Source of the DNA: JALYZC01 sp963725645
GTDB lineage: Bacteria > Actinomycetota > Thermoleophilia > Solirubrobacterales > Solirubrobacteraceae
Direction of reading: 5' to 3'
Length of the DNA: 64,000 nt
Assembly (NCBI GenBank): GCA_963725645.1
Contig: CAVRZD010000005.1
Coordinates: forward strand, 124,001 to 188,000
The notes under the pieces are model-generated. The model ran no database searches and was not told where the DNA came from. It worked only from the letters and a program-made list of their open reading frames with translations. Made by a program: the position numbers and the translations under genes. Shown piece by piece: positions 57,864 through 64,000 of this stretch. Each line of letters opens with the position of its first letter. Position 1 is the stretch's first letter.

Positions 57864-58367
57864 GTGACCGACTCCCCGCTCGAGATCCGCCGCCTCTCCT
57901 ATTCCGACCTCCCGCAGGTCATCGCGATCGAGCGCCGCTCGTTCCCCACGCCGTGGTCGCTGGCGATGTTCGTGCTCGAGCTGTCCAAGCCGTCCGGCAT
58001 CTGCCTGGCCGCCGTCCGCGACGGCAGGCTCGTCGGCTACCTGGTCTGCTCCCGCTACGACCGCGTGTGGCACATCATGAACGTGGCCGTCGACCCCGAC
58101 CGCCGCCGCCGCGGGGTCGCGAGCGCGCTCATCGCCCGGCTGCTGGAGCGCGTCGGCGACGCCGCCGCTCAGTACACCCTCGAGGTCCGCTGCTCGAACC
58201 GGCCGGCGATCGAGCTCTACGAGCACTTCGGCTTCCGCTCGGCGGGCCTGCGCCGGCGCTACTACCAGGACAACGGCGAGGACGCGCTCATCATGTGGCG
58301 GACGCCGGCCACCCTGAACGGCTCGCTGGAGGACGTGCCGGGGGCGGCTCGCACCGTTCCGTCGTGA
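57864..58367 (+). CDS. rimI: Ribosomal protein alanine N-acetyltransferase RimI
   Basis: 167 aa from GTG, GNAT fold. RRLSYSDLPQVIAIERRSFPTPWSLAMFVLEL opens; the acetyl-CoA loop is VAVDPDRRRRGVASALIARLLE; EVRCSNRPAIELYEHFGFRSAGLRRRYYQDNGEDALIM closes. RimI acetylates the N-terminus of ribosomal protein S18 in known cases. It overlaps tsaD by 4 bp. Confidence 0.92.
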   Translation: MTDSPLEIRRLSYSDLPQVIAIERRSFPTPWSLAMFVLELSKPSGICLAAVRDGRLVGYLVCSRYDRVWHIMNVAVDPDRRRRGVASALIARLLERVGDAAAQYTLEVRCSNRPAIELYEHFGFRSAGLRRRYYQDNGEDALIMWRTPATLNGSLEDVPGAARTVPS

Positions 58368-59350
58368 TCCTCGCGCTCGAGACGAGCTGCGACGACACGT
58401 GCGCCGCCGTCCTGGACGGGGACGGCGCGCTGCGGTCCAACGTCATCTCCTCGCAGGGCGTGCACGACCTCTACGGCGGCGTCGTCCCCGAGGTCGCCTC
58501 CCGCCACCACCTCGAGCTGGTCAACCGGGTCGTCGACGACGCGCTGCACCGCGCGGACGCCGCCTTCGACGACGTCGACCTCGTCGCGGTCACCCGCGGC
58601 CCGGGCCTCGTCGGGGCGCTGCTGGTCGGGCTCCAGACGGCCAAGGGCCTGGCCGCCGCCCGCCGCCTGCCGCTCGCGCCGGTGGACCACCTGCAGGGCC
58701 ACGTGGCGGCGGCCTTCCTCGGCCCCGACGGGCTCGAGCCGCCGTTCCTGTGCCTGATCGCCAGCGGCGGCCACACCCTGCTCGCCGAGGTGCGCGACCA
58801 CCGCGGCTTCCGGCTGCTCGGCCAGACGCTCGACGACGCCGCCGGTGAGGCCTTCGACAAGGGCGCGCGCATGCTCGGCCTGCCGTATCCGGGCGGGCCC
58901 GCGCTCGAGCGCCTGGCGGCCGCCGGCGACCCGGAGGCGTTCGACTTCCCGACCGCGCGCGGGGTGGCGGGCCTGGACTTCTCGTTCGCCGGGCTCAAGA
59001 CGTCGCTGCTGTACCGGTTGCGCGACCTGGGGGAGGAGGAGGCCGCGCGCCGCCGCGCGGACCTCGCCGCCTCCTACCAGCGCGCGATCGTCGAGGCGCT
59101 GGCCGTGCGGGTCGAGCGGGCGCTGCAGCGCACGGGCCTGCGCCGCCTCGCCCTGGGCGGCGGCGTCGCCGCCAACGGCCCGCTGCGCGAGCGCATGCGA
59201 CCGCTCGCGGAAGAGGTCGTGGCGCCGCCGCCGGAGCTGTGCACCGACAACGCCGCCATGATCGCGAGCGCCGCCCGCTTCGTTCCGGCCCTCGACTACC
59301 CGGACTACCTGGCCCTCGACGCCTACGCGACCGGCGAGCTGCCCGCGTGA
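58364..59350 (+). CDS. tsaD: tRNA N6-adenosine threonylcarbamoyltransferase
   Basis: 328 aa from GTG at 58364. TsaD transfers the threonylcarbamoyl group to A37 of ANN-decoding tRNAs. ALETSCDDTCAAVL at the start, GGVVPEVASRHHLELVNRVVDDAL with the metal-binding His pair, LIASGGHTLL, DAAGEAFDKGARMLGLPYPGGPALE, and LALGGGVAANGPLRERM and CTDNAAMIA toward the end. Overlaps the next gene by 4 bp. Confidence 0.96.
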   Translation: MILALETSCDDTCAAVLDGDGALRSNVISSQGVHDLYGGVVPEVASRHHLELVNRVVDDALHRADAAFDDVDLVAVTRGPGLVGALLVGLQTAKGLAAARRLPLAPVDHLQGHVAAAFLGPDGLEPPFLCLIASGGHTLLAEVRDHRGFRLLGQTLDDAAGEAFDKGARMLGLPYPGGPALERLAAAGDPEAFDFPTARGVAGLDFSFAGLKTSLLYRLRDLGEEEAARRRADLAASYQRAIVEALAVRVERALQRTGLRRLALGGGVAANGPLRERMRPLAEEVVAPPPELCTDNAAMIASAARFVPALDYPDYLALDAYATGELPA

Positions 59351-59592
59351 CCCGCGTCGTGCTGTACGCCCGGCCGGGGTGCCACCTGTGCGACGACGCC
59401 CGCGCGATGCTCGAGCGGGCCCGGGCCAGCTTCGCCTTTGACCTTCTCGAGCGCGACATCGAGGCCGACGACGCGCTGCTGCGGCGCTATCTCGAACGCA
59501 TCCCGGTGATCGAGGTCGACGGCGAGGAGGCCTTCGAGCTGCTCGTCGACGAGGCGGAGCTGCGGCGCCGGCTCGGTAGAGTCCAACCCTGA
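59347..59592 (+). CDS. Glutaredoxin-like (DUF836) thiol protein
   Basis: 81 aa from GTG. Thioredoxin-fold start VVLYARPGCHLCDDARAMLERA with a CHLC active site, then the cis-Pro region ERIPVIEVDGEEAFELLVDEAEL. A small dithiol reductase, partner unknown. Overlaps tsaD and its last base is the first base of rex. Confidence 0.87.
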   Translation: MTRVVLYARPGCHLCDDARAMLERARASFAFDLLERDIEADDALLRRYLERIPVIEVDGEEAFELLVDEAELRRRLGRVQP

Positions 59593-60266
59593 TGAGCTAC
59601 CGGGATACCGCCGTGGGACCGGAAGCCGGCGAGGACGAACGCACGGGCGCGGAGCGCCTGTCGCTCGGTGTCGCCGCGCGCCTGTCGCGCTACCTCCAGG
59701 TCCTCACGCAGGCGCGCAAGATGGGCAAGGAGACGATCTCCTCCCAGGAGCTCTCGGACTACACGCACGTCAACTCGACGCAGATCCGTCGCGACCTGTC
59801 GGGCTTCGGCAAGTTCGGCAAGCGCGGGGTGGGCTACAACGTCGACTCGCTGGTGTCGCAGATCCGGAAGATCCTGCGGACCTCGGGCCAGCACAACATC
59901 GCGCTGTTCGGCGCCGGCCACCTCGGCAACGCGATCGCGTCCTCGGACATCTTCGCCGACCACGGCTTCCGCATCGTGGCGATCTTCGACGCCGACCCCG
60001 GCAAGGTCGGCACGCGGGTCGGCAGCCACGAGGTGCGGCCGGCCGACGACCTCCCGGCGATGGTCGCGGACGAGGACATCGTCGTCGCGGTGCTCGCCGT
60101 CCCCGGAGATGCGGCCCAGAAGCTGGCCGACGAGCTCGTGGACGCGGGCGTCAAGATCATCTTCAACTACTCCGAGGCGCTGCTGCAGGTCCCGCCCGAG
60201 GTGACCGTCCACACCTCGAGCCCCGCCGTCGACCTGCTCTACGCGCTCTATTTCTATTTGACGTAG
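59592..60266 (+). CDS. rex: Redox-sensing transcriptional repressor Rex
   Basis: 224 aa. Rex senses the NADH/NAD+ ratio and represses respiratory and fermentative genes. An N-terminal winged helix (about 18-85: AARLSRYLQVLTQARKMGKETISSQELSDYTHVNSTQIRRDLSGFGKFGKRGVGYN) is followed by a Rossmann NAD-binding domain starting at LFGAGHLGNAIA and a C-terminal swap helix (ALYFYLT). ATG overlaps the last base of the glutaredoxin-like gene. Confidence 0.96.
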   Translation: MSYRDTAVGPEAGEDERTGAERLSLGVAARLSRYLQVLTQARKMGKETISSQELSDYTHVNSTQIRRDLSGFGKFGKRGVGYNVDSLVSQIRKILRTSGQHNIALFGAGHLGNAIASSDIFADHGFRIVAIFDADPGKVGTRVGSHEVRPADDLPAMVADEDIVVAVLAVPGDAAQKLADELVDAGVKIIFNYSEALLQVPPEVTVHTSSPAVDLLYALYFYLT

Positions 60267-60288
60267 GCGCCACCCTGCCGGGCTGGCC

Positions 60289-61435
60289 ATGACCATCGAC
60301 CTGAACAGCGCCCGCGAGCGGTTCGACGCATCGACGGACTTCACCGTCGGCCTCGAGGAGGAGTTCTCGATCCTCGACCCGACGACGCTCGACCTGGTGC
60401 AGCGCTTCGAGGAGCTGCGCGACGAGGCCGCGGCCGACCCCGTGCTCGCGGGTTCGATCGCCGGCGAGCTGATCTCCTCGGAGATCGAGATCCGCTCCGG
60501 CCGCGGCGCCGACTTTCACGACGCGCTCGGCCACCAGCGCGATCGCCGCCGGCGCCTGTTCACGCTCGCGGCCGAGCAGCGCGCCGCGCTGGGGGCGACC
60601 GCCACGCATCCCTGGGCCGACTACCGCGAGCAGCACATCATCGACACCGACCACTACCGCCGGCTCGACCGCGAGCTCGGGTACGTCGTGTGGCGCAACA
60701 ACACGTGGTCGATGCACGTCCACGTCGGCGTGCGCGGCGCCGATCGCGCCGTGCTCGTCTGCGACCGGCTGCGCCCGGTGCTGCCGCTGCTGCTCGCGAT
60801 CTCGGCCAACTCGCCGTACCTGGACGGGCGCGATTCGCGGCCTGCACTCGGCGCGCACCGAGAGCTTCACCCGCGTGTTCCCGCGCTGCGGCGTGCCTGA
60901 CGCCTTCGGCGGCTGGACGGCCTTCCGCGAGTACGTCGACTTCCTCGTTCGCACCCGCTCGATCATCGAGTACACGCAGGTGTGGTGGTCGATCCGGCCG
61001 CACACGGCCTTCGGCACCGTCGAGGTGCGCATCTGCGACGCGCAGACGACCGCCACGGAGTCCGAGGCCCTGTCGGCGCTGATCGTCGCCTGCATCGCCC
61101 AGGCCGCGCGCGACGTCGACGAGGGCCGGCCCTTCGCGGACCCGGCGCCACGCCTGATCGAGGAGAACGTCTGGCGCGCCACCCGCTACGGGCTGGACGG
61201 CAAGCTGATCGACCTCGAGCGCGCGGAGGAGTACCCGGCGCCGGACGCGATCACGCGGCTGCTCGAATGGACCGCGCCCGTCCGCGCCGAGCTGTCGCTC
61301 GATCCCGCGCTCCCCGAGCTCAACGGCGCGCAGCGGCAGCGGCGCATGATCGACGCCGGGGCGGGCATGGAAGAGGTGTTCGCGGCCACGGTGCGCGAGA
61401 CTCGGGAAACCTACGCTCAGGAGGTTGCGGCATGA
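60289..61435 (+). CDS. Carboxylate-amine ligase, GCS2/YbdK family (one insertion)
   Basis: 381 aa after removing one extra base at 60837/60838 (TC[G/C]). TVGLEEEFSILDP near residue 19, ISSEIEIRSG, TATHPWADYREQHI, NTWSMHVHVGVRG, then after the lesion GLHSARTESFTRVFP and TVEVRICDAQTT are typical of GCS2 enzymes (weak glutamate-cysteine ligases). In actinobacteria this family also includes the EgtA-type enzymes. Thiol-related function fits its place after a glutaredoxin-like gene and rex. It overlaps the next gene by 4 bp. Confidence 0.87.
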
Positions 61436-61875
61436 CCGATTCGACGACGTCCACCGGGGGCGGCGGCGCCCCCCGCGAGCCCAGCGAGGAGGAGGTGCGG
61501 GCGGCGCTCGAGGCCGAGATGAAGCGCATCAAGGTCGACGACATCGTGCTGCAGACGGTCGTGTCGCTGATCAACCTCGGCGGCCGCCGGGCCGGCCTGG
61601 CGCCCGGCACCGAGGGCGAGCGCGATCTCGACCAGGTGCACACGGCGATCGAGGCCGTGCGCGCGCTGCTGCCGCTGCTCGAGCGCGACCCCGAGGTCGC
61701 CAAGGAGCTCGGCCCGATCCGCGACGCGCTGTCCCAGCTGCAGATGGCCTACGCGCAGCTGTCCGGCGGCGGCGGCGAGGCCGCCGAACCCGCCAAGCCC
61801 GGCGAGCAGCCCAAGCCGGACGAGCCGTCCGGCCCCGCACAGTCGAGCGGCCGCCTCTGGACCCCGGGGCGCTGA
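61432..61875 (+). CDS. DUF1844-like small protein
   Basis: 147 aa. The central part (DIVLQTVVSLINLGGRRAGL, DLDQVHTAIEAVRALLPLLE, then ELGPIRDALSQLQMAYAQLS) resembles DUF1844, flanked by disordered acidic and Pro-rich ends. No function known for the family. Coupled to the GCS2 gene by an ATGA overlap. Convergent with the next gene, 4 bp apart. Confidence 0.7.
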   Translation: MTDSTTSTGGGGAPREPSEEEVRAALEAEMKRIKVDDIVLQTVVSLINLGGRRAGLAPGTEGERDLDQVHTAIEAVRALLPLLERDPEVAKELGPIRDALSQLQMAYAQLSGGGGEAAEPAKPGEQPKPDEPSGPAQSSGRLWTPGR

Positions 61876-61879
61876 GCGC

Positions 61880-63889
61880 TCACCGCAGCGAGTACACGCG
61901 GAACGTCCCGTCGTCGTAGACGGGGGCGCGGCGGGCGAAGCAGCGCGCCGTCGAGTACGGATCGACGCTCAGGAAGCCGTAGCCGTAGGCCGGGTCCGTC
62001 ACCACGACCCACCCGGCGCGGGCGCGGGCGCGCACCCGGGCGCAGGATTCGAACGGCGGCACGACGGTGAGCACGTGGTTGAAGCGGTCACCGGCGAGCG
62101 CCGCGATCGGCGCCCGCGTCGCGAACGCGATCGGCCGGTGGCCGTTGGCGAAGTTGGGGCGCGACACGAACCACGACACCACGCCGCGGCCCAGCGACGT
62201 CGACTCGGCCAGCCGGCTGGAGCGCTCGACGTACCCCGTCGCGCCGATCGCGAGCAGCCCGCCGGCCACCGCCGCGACGGCCGCGCCGACGACCGCGCCC
62301 GACACCCGCCGCGGGACCGCCCGGCGCAGCGCCCGCGCCAGCACCGTGGCCGTCCCGAGCACGGCCAGGCCGAACGCCACGCCGGCCGCCACCACGAGCA
62401 GCGAGGGGGTGAACGGCGGGCCGAGCTGGGCCAGCTCGATCACGTTCCAGCCGACCGCCGTGGCCAGCACGACCGTCGCGGCCGTCGCCGCGCGGCCGCC
62501 CGAGCGCGCCGCCAGCGCCACCGCGACGATCGCGGTCAACAGCGCGGGGAGCGCATAGCGCAGCCCGGACTCCGCCAGGAAGCCCGGCCGCGCGAGGCCG
62601 CTCGCCCGCGGCAGGCCGGTGACGGGCGCCGCCGCCCACGCCAGCACCGCGAGCGCAAGCACGGCGGCCGCCCCCAGCAGCGCGCGGCGCTGCGTCCGCT
62701 CGACGGGCATCCCGGCGAGCCGTGTCCCCGCCAGCGGCGCGAGCAGCCCGGCCACGACCAGCAGCAGCCCGCCGGCCATCCGCGCGAGGTAGACGTCGAC
62801 GCGGCCCTGGAGCGTCGCCGCGGGCCGCGCGATGAAGCGCTCGCCGACCAGGTCGAAGAACCGCGGCTTCGGCTCGCCCCAGGGCACGCTGAGGTGGGGC
62901 CAGAACGGCGAGCCGTACAGCGCGATGTCGCGCACGAACCACAGGCCGCCGATCGCGAGCGCGGCCGCAACCGCGGCGCCGACCGGGGCCAGCAGCTCGC
63001 GCAGCCGTCCGCGCAGCAGCCACAGCGCGACGCCGAGGCAGGCGGCCAGCGGGACGAGCGTGGTCGTCTTGGAGCCGAGCGCGAGCCCGGCCGCCACCAC
63101 CGCCGGCGCGAGCAGCCCGGGGCGCCGCGGAGCGGCGGCGCACAGGGCGCCGGTGCACGCGAGCCAGGCGAGCGCGGGCAGGTCGGTGGAGGGCTCGTTG
63201 AGCTCGCGCACGGCCAGCGGCAGCGTCACCAGCGCGGCGACCGCGAGCACCGTCGGCACCAGTCCGATCTCGAGGTTGCGCAGCCCGCGCCAGGTGGCCG
63301 CGCCGGCCAGCGCCAGCGTGAAGGGCATCCAGACGGCCAGCGGGACGAACGAGCGGCCGATGCCGCTGCCCCACGCGAGCAGCACCTCGTTCGTGAGCGG
63401 GTAGGAGGAGTAGGAGACGCCGTAGTCGAGGCGCTCGAAGCCGCCGATGCCGCCGTCGTGCAGCCACCGCGAGACCTCGAGGTAGTGGTAGAGGTTGGAG
63501 TCGAGCCCGATCGAGGGGTGGCGCAGGAGCCAGACCGTGAAGGCGAGGCCGATGCCGCCGGCCACGCCCAGGCCGACGCGCGCCCACGTGCCGGTGCGCC
63601 GCCAGGCGCCGCGCAGCTCCGCGCTGGCGCTCACCTCCGGCACGGGCAGGACGAGCACCGCGGTGACCCACGTCAGTCCCGCCACCACGCCCAGCGGCAG
63701 CGACTTGGCGCCGATGCCGAAGCGACCGAGGGCGATCGCCTCGATCACGGCCAGCGCGGCCGCGTAGACGACCGCGGCCAGTGCCCGCTCGAGCCCGGTC
63801 GGGGTCGAGAGGGAGGCGAGGCGGAAGCCCGTCCCCAGCAGGGCCGCGACCGCGAGCCCGAGCAGCACGTGGTGGGCCACGAGGCTCAC
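61880..63889 (-). CDS. GT39-like (mannosyltransferase/ArnT-type) polytopic membrane protein
   Basis: 669 aa from GTG at 63889. About 14 transmembrane helices. SIGLDSNLYHYLEVSRWLHDGGIGGF near residue 126 gives the external acidic loop typical of GT-C enzymes, followed by a long hydrophobic middle, WFVRDIALYGSPFWPH, and a C-terminal external domain with paired Cys. It most likely transfers sugar from a polyprenyl-phosphate donor, but donor and acceptor are unknown. Confidence 0.72.
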   Translation of the reverse strand: MSLVAHHVLLGLAVAALLGTGFRLASLSTPTGLERALAAVVYAAALAVIEAIALGRFGIGAKSLPLGVVAGLTWVTAVLVLPVPEVSASAELRGAWRRTGTWARVGLGVAGGIGLAFTVWLLRHPSIGLDSNLYHYLEVSRWLHDGGIGGFERLDYGVSYSSYPLTNEVLLAWGSGIGRSFVPLAVWMPFTLALAGAATWRGLRNLEIGLVPTVLAVAALVTLPLAVRELNEPSTDLPALAWLACTGALCAAAPRRPGLLAPAVVAAGLALGSKTTTLVPLAACLGVALWLLRGRLRELLAPVGAAVAAALAIGGLWFVRDIALYGSPFWPHLSVPWGEPKPRFFDLVGERFIARPAATLQGRVDVYLARMAGGLLLVVAGLLAPLAGTRLAGMPVERTQRRALLGAAAVLALAVLAWAAAPVTGLPRASGLARPGFLAESGLRYALPALLTAIVAVALAARSGGRAATAATVVLATAVGWNVIELAQLGPPFTPSLLVVAAGVAFGLAVLGTATVLARALRRAVPRRVSGAVVGAAVAAVAGGLLAIGATGYVERSSRLAESTSLGRGVVSWFVSRPNFANGHRPIAFATRAPIAALAGDRFNHVLTVVPPFESCARVRARARAGWVVVTDPAYGYGFLSVDPYSTARCFARRAPVYDDGTFRVYSLR

Positions 63890-63896
63890 GGGGGCA

Positions 63897-63902
63897 AGCG
63901 TA
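63897..63902 (-). promoter_or_regulatory. Leaderless-type -10 box (TACGCT) for the GT39-like gene
   Basis: Minus-strand TACGCT ends 7 nt before the GTG at 63889. Confidence 0.5.
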
Positions 63903-63981
63903 CAACCGCCCGGATTGACTAGACTGCCGCCCGCCTCTGGGCCGGGGTCGGCCCTCCAGACTGCTGCAAAGGACCGAGACC

Positions 63982-64000
63982 TTGAGTGAATTCCTGACCG
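63982..64000 (+). CDS. Start of a further gene, cut by the window end
   Basis: TTG start preceded by AAAGGACCGAG, reading MSEFLT before the window ends. A TAGACT near 63919-63924 could be its -10. Too short to identify; hemA would be typical after rex in other actinobacteria but nothing here shows it. Confidence 0.35.

Noticed and set aside
62075..63922. 615-codon open frame on the plus strand
   Set aside because: Antisense to the GT39-like gene; Arg/Ala/Gln-rich low complexity without signal or motif, so a GC artefact.
63914..63924. TTGACT followed by TAGACT as a -35/-10 pair
   Set aside because: The two hexamers overlap or touch; only the second could be a -10, and no -35 lies 16-18 bp upstream.

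Overview
The window is very GC-rich (strong G/C bias at codon third positions), with densely packed genes, frequent GTG/TTG starts, 1-4 bp stop/start overlaps and many leaderless-type promoters (TANNNT 6-7 nt before the start codon). This suggests an actinobacterium. Rex, the tsaE-tsaB-rimI-tsaD row, an AftD-like arabinosyltransferase, type-4 UDG and LPxTG proteins fit that. A deep-branching group such as Thermoleophilia/Solirubrobacterales is my guess from overall style, not proven.

Layout. 1-2.7 kb: sortase-anchored blue-copper protein and two membrane proteins of unknown function, one built from an internal duplication. 2.7-11.3 kb: DNA repair (uvrB, mutY, uvrA behind a LexA-type box) with a DivIVA-like protein, a PQQ-propeller lipoprotein and a MOSC protein. 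11.3-15 kb: methyltransferase, hexapeptide acyltransferase, ArsR-like regulator, Pit phosphate permease with its DUF47 partner. 15-18 kb: pantothenate operon on the minus strand (DUF2520-PanC fusion, panD, panB). 18.2-19.8 kb: type-4 uracil-DNA glycosylase, a small secreted protein, dodecin. 19.8-56.2 kb: a large cell-envelope polysaccharide island with GT2 and GT4 glycosyltransferases, two flippase domains (one fused to a glycosyltransferase), an O-antigen ligase/polymerase-like protein, three YfhO paralogues, an AftD-like arabinofuranosyltransferase, an OafA-type acyltransferase, FkbM and other methyltransferases, two paralogous clan GH-A glycosidases and a membrane spermidine-synthase-like protein. 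56.3-61.9 kb: a second LPxTG-type protein, the t6A genes tsaE, tsaB, rimI, tsaD, a glutaredoxin-like protein, Rex, a glutamate-cysteine-ligase-like enzyme and a DUF1844-like protein. 61.9-64 kb: a GT39-like membrane protein and the first bases of another gene.

The most important property of this sequence as data is that about 33 single-base indels break 17 otherwise normal genes. Almost every extra base lies at a codon third position of a fourfold-degenerate codon, and the doubled base and its neighbour are two synonymous alternatives (for example GT[G/C], CC[A/G], GC[T/G]). The four missing bases can also be placed at fourfold-degenerate third positions. This looks like an assembly or consensus made from a mixture of closely related strains, with both alleles (or neither) written at synonymous SNPs. 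Broken genes are therefore annotated as whole CDSs and the lesion positions are given.

How the genes work together: the central island should build, export, modify and anchor a surface glycan. Many of its transcription units are divergent and share tiny promoter regions, and three convergent pairs overlap at their 3' ends. No tRNA, rRNA, CRISPR array or insertion sequence was recognised, and no gap over 300 bp lacks a gene.
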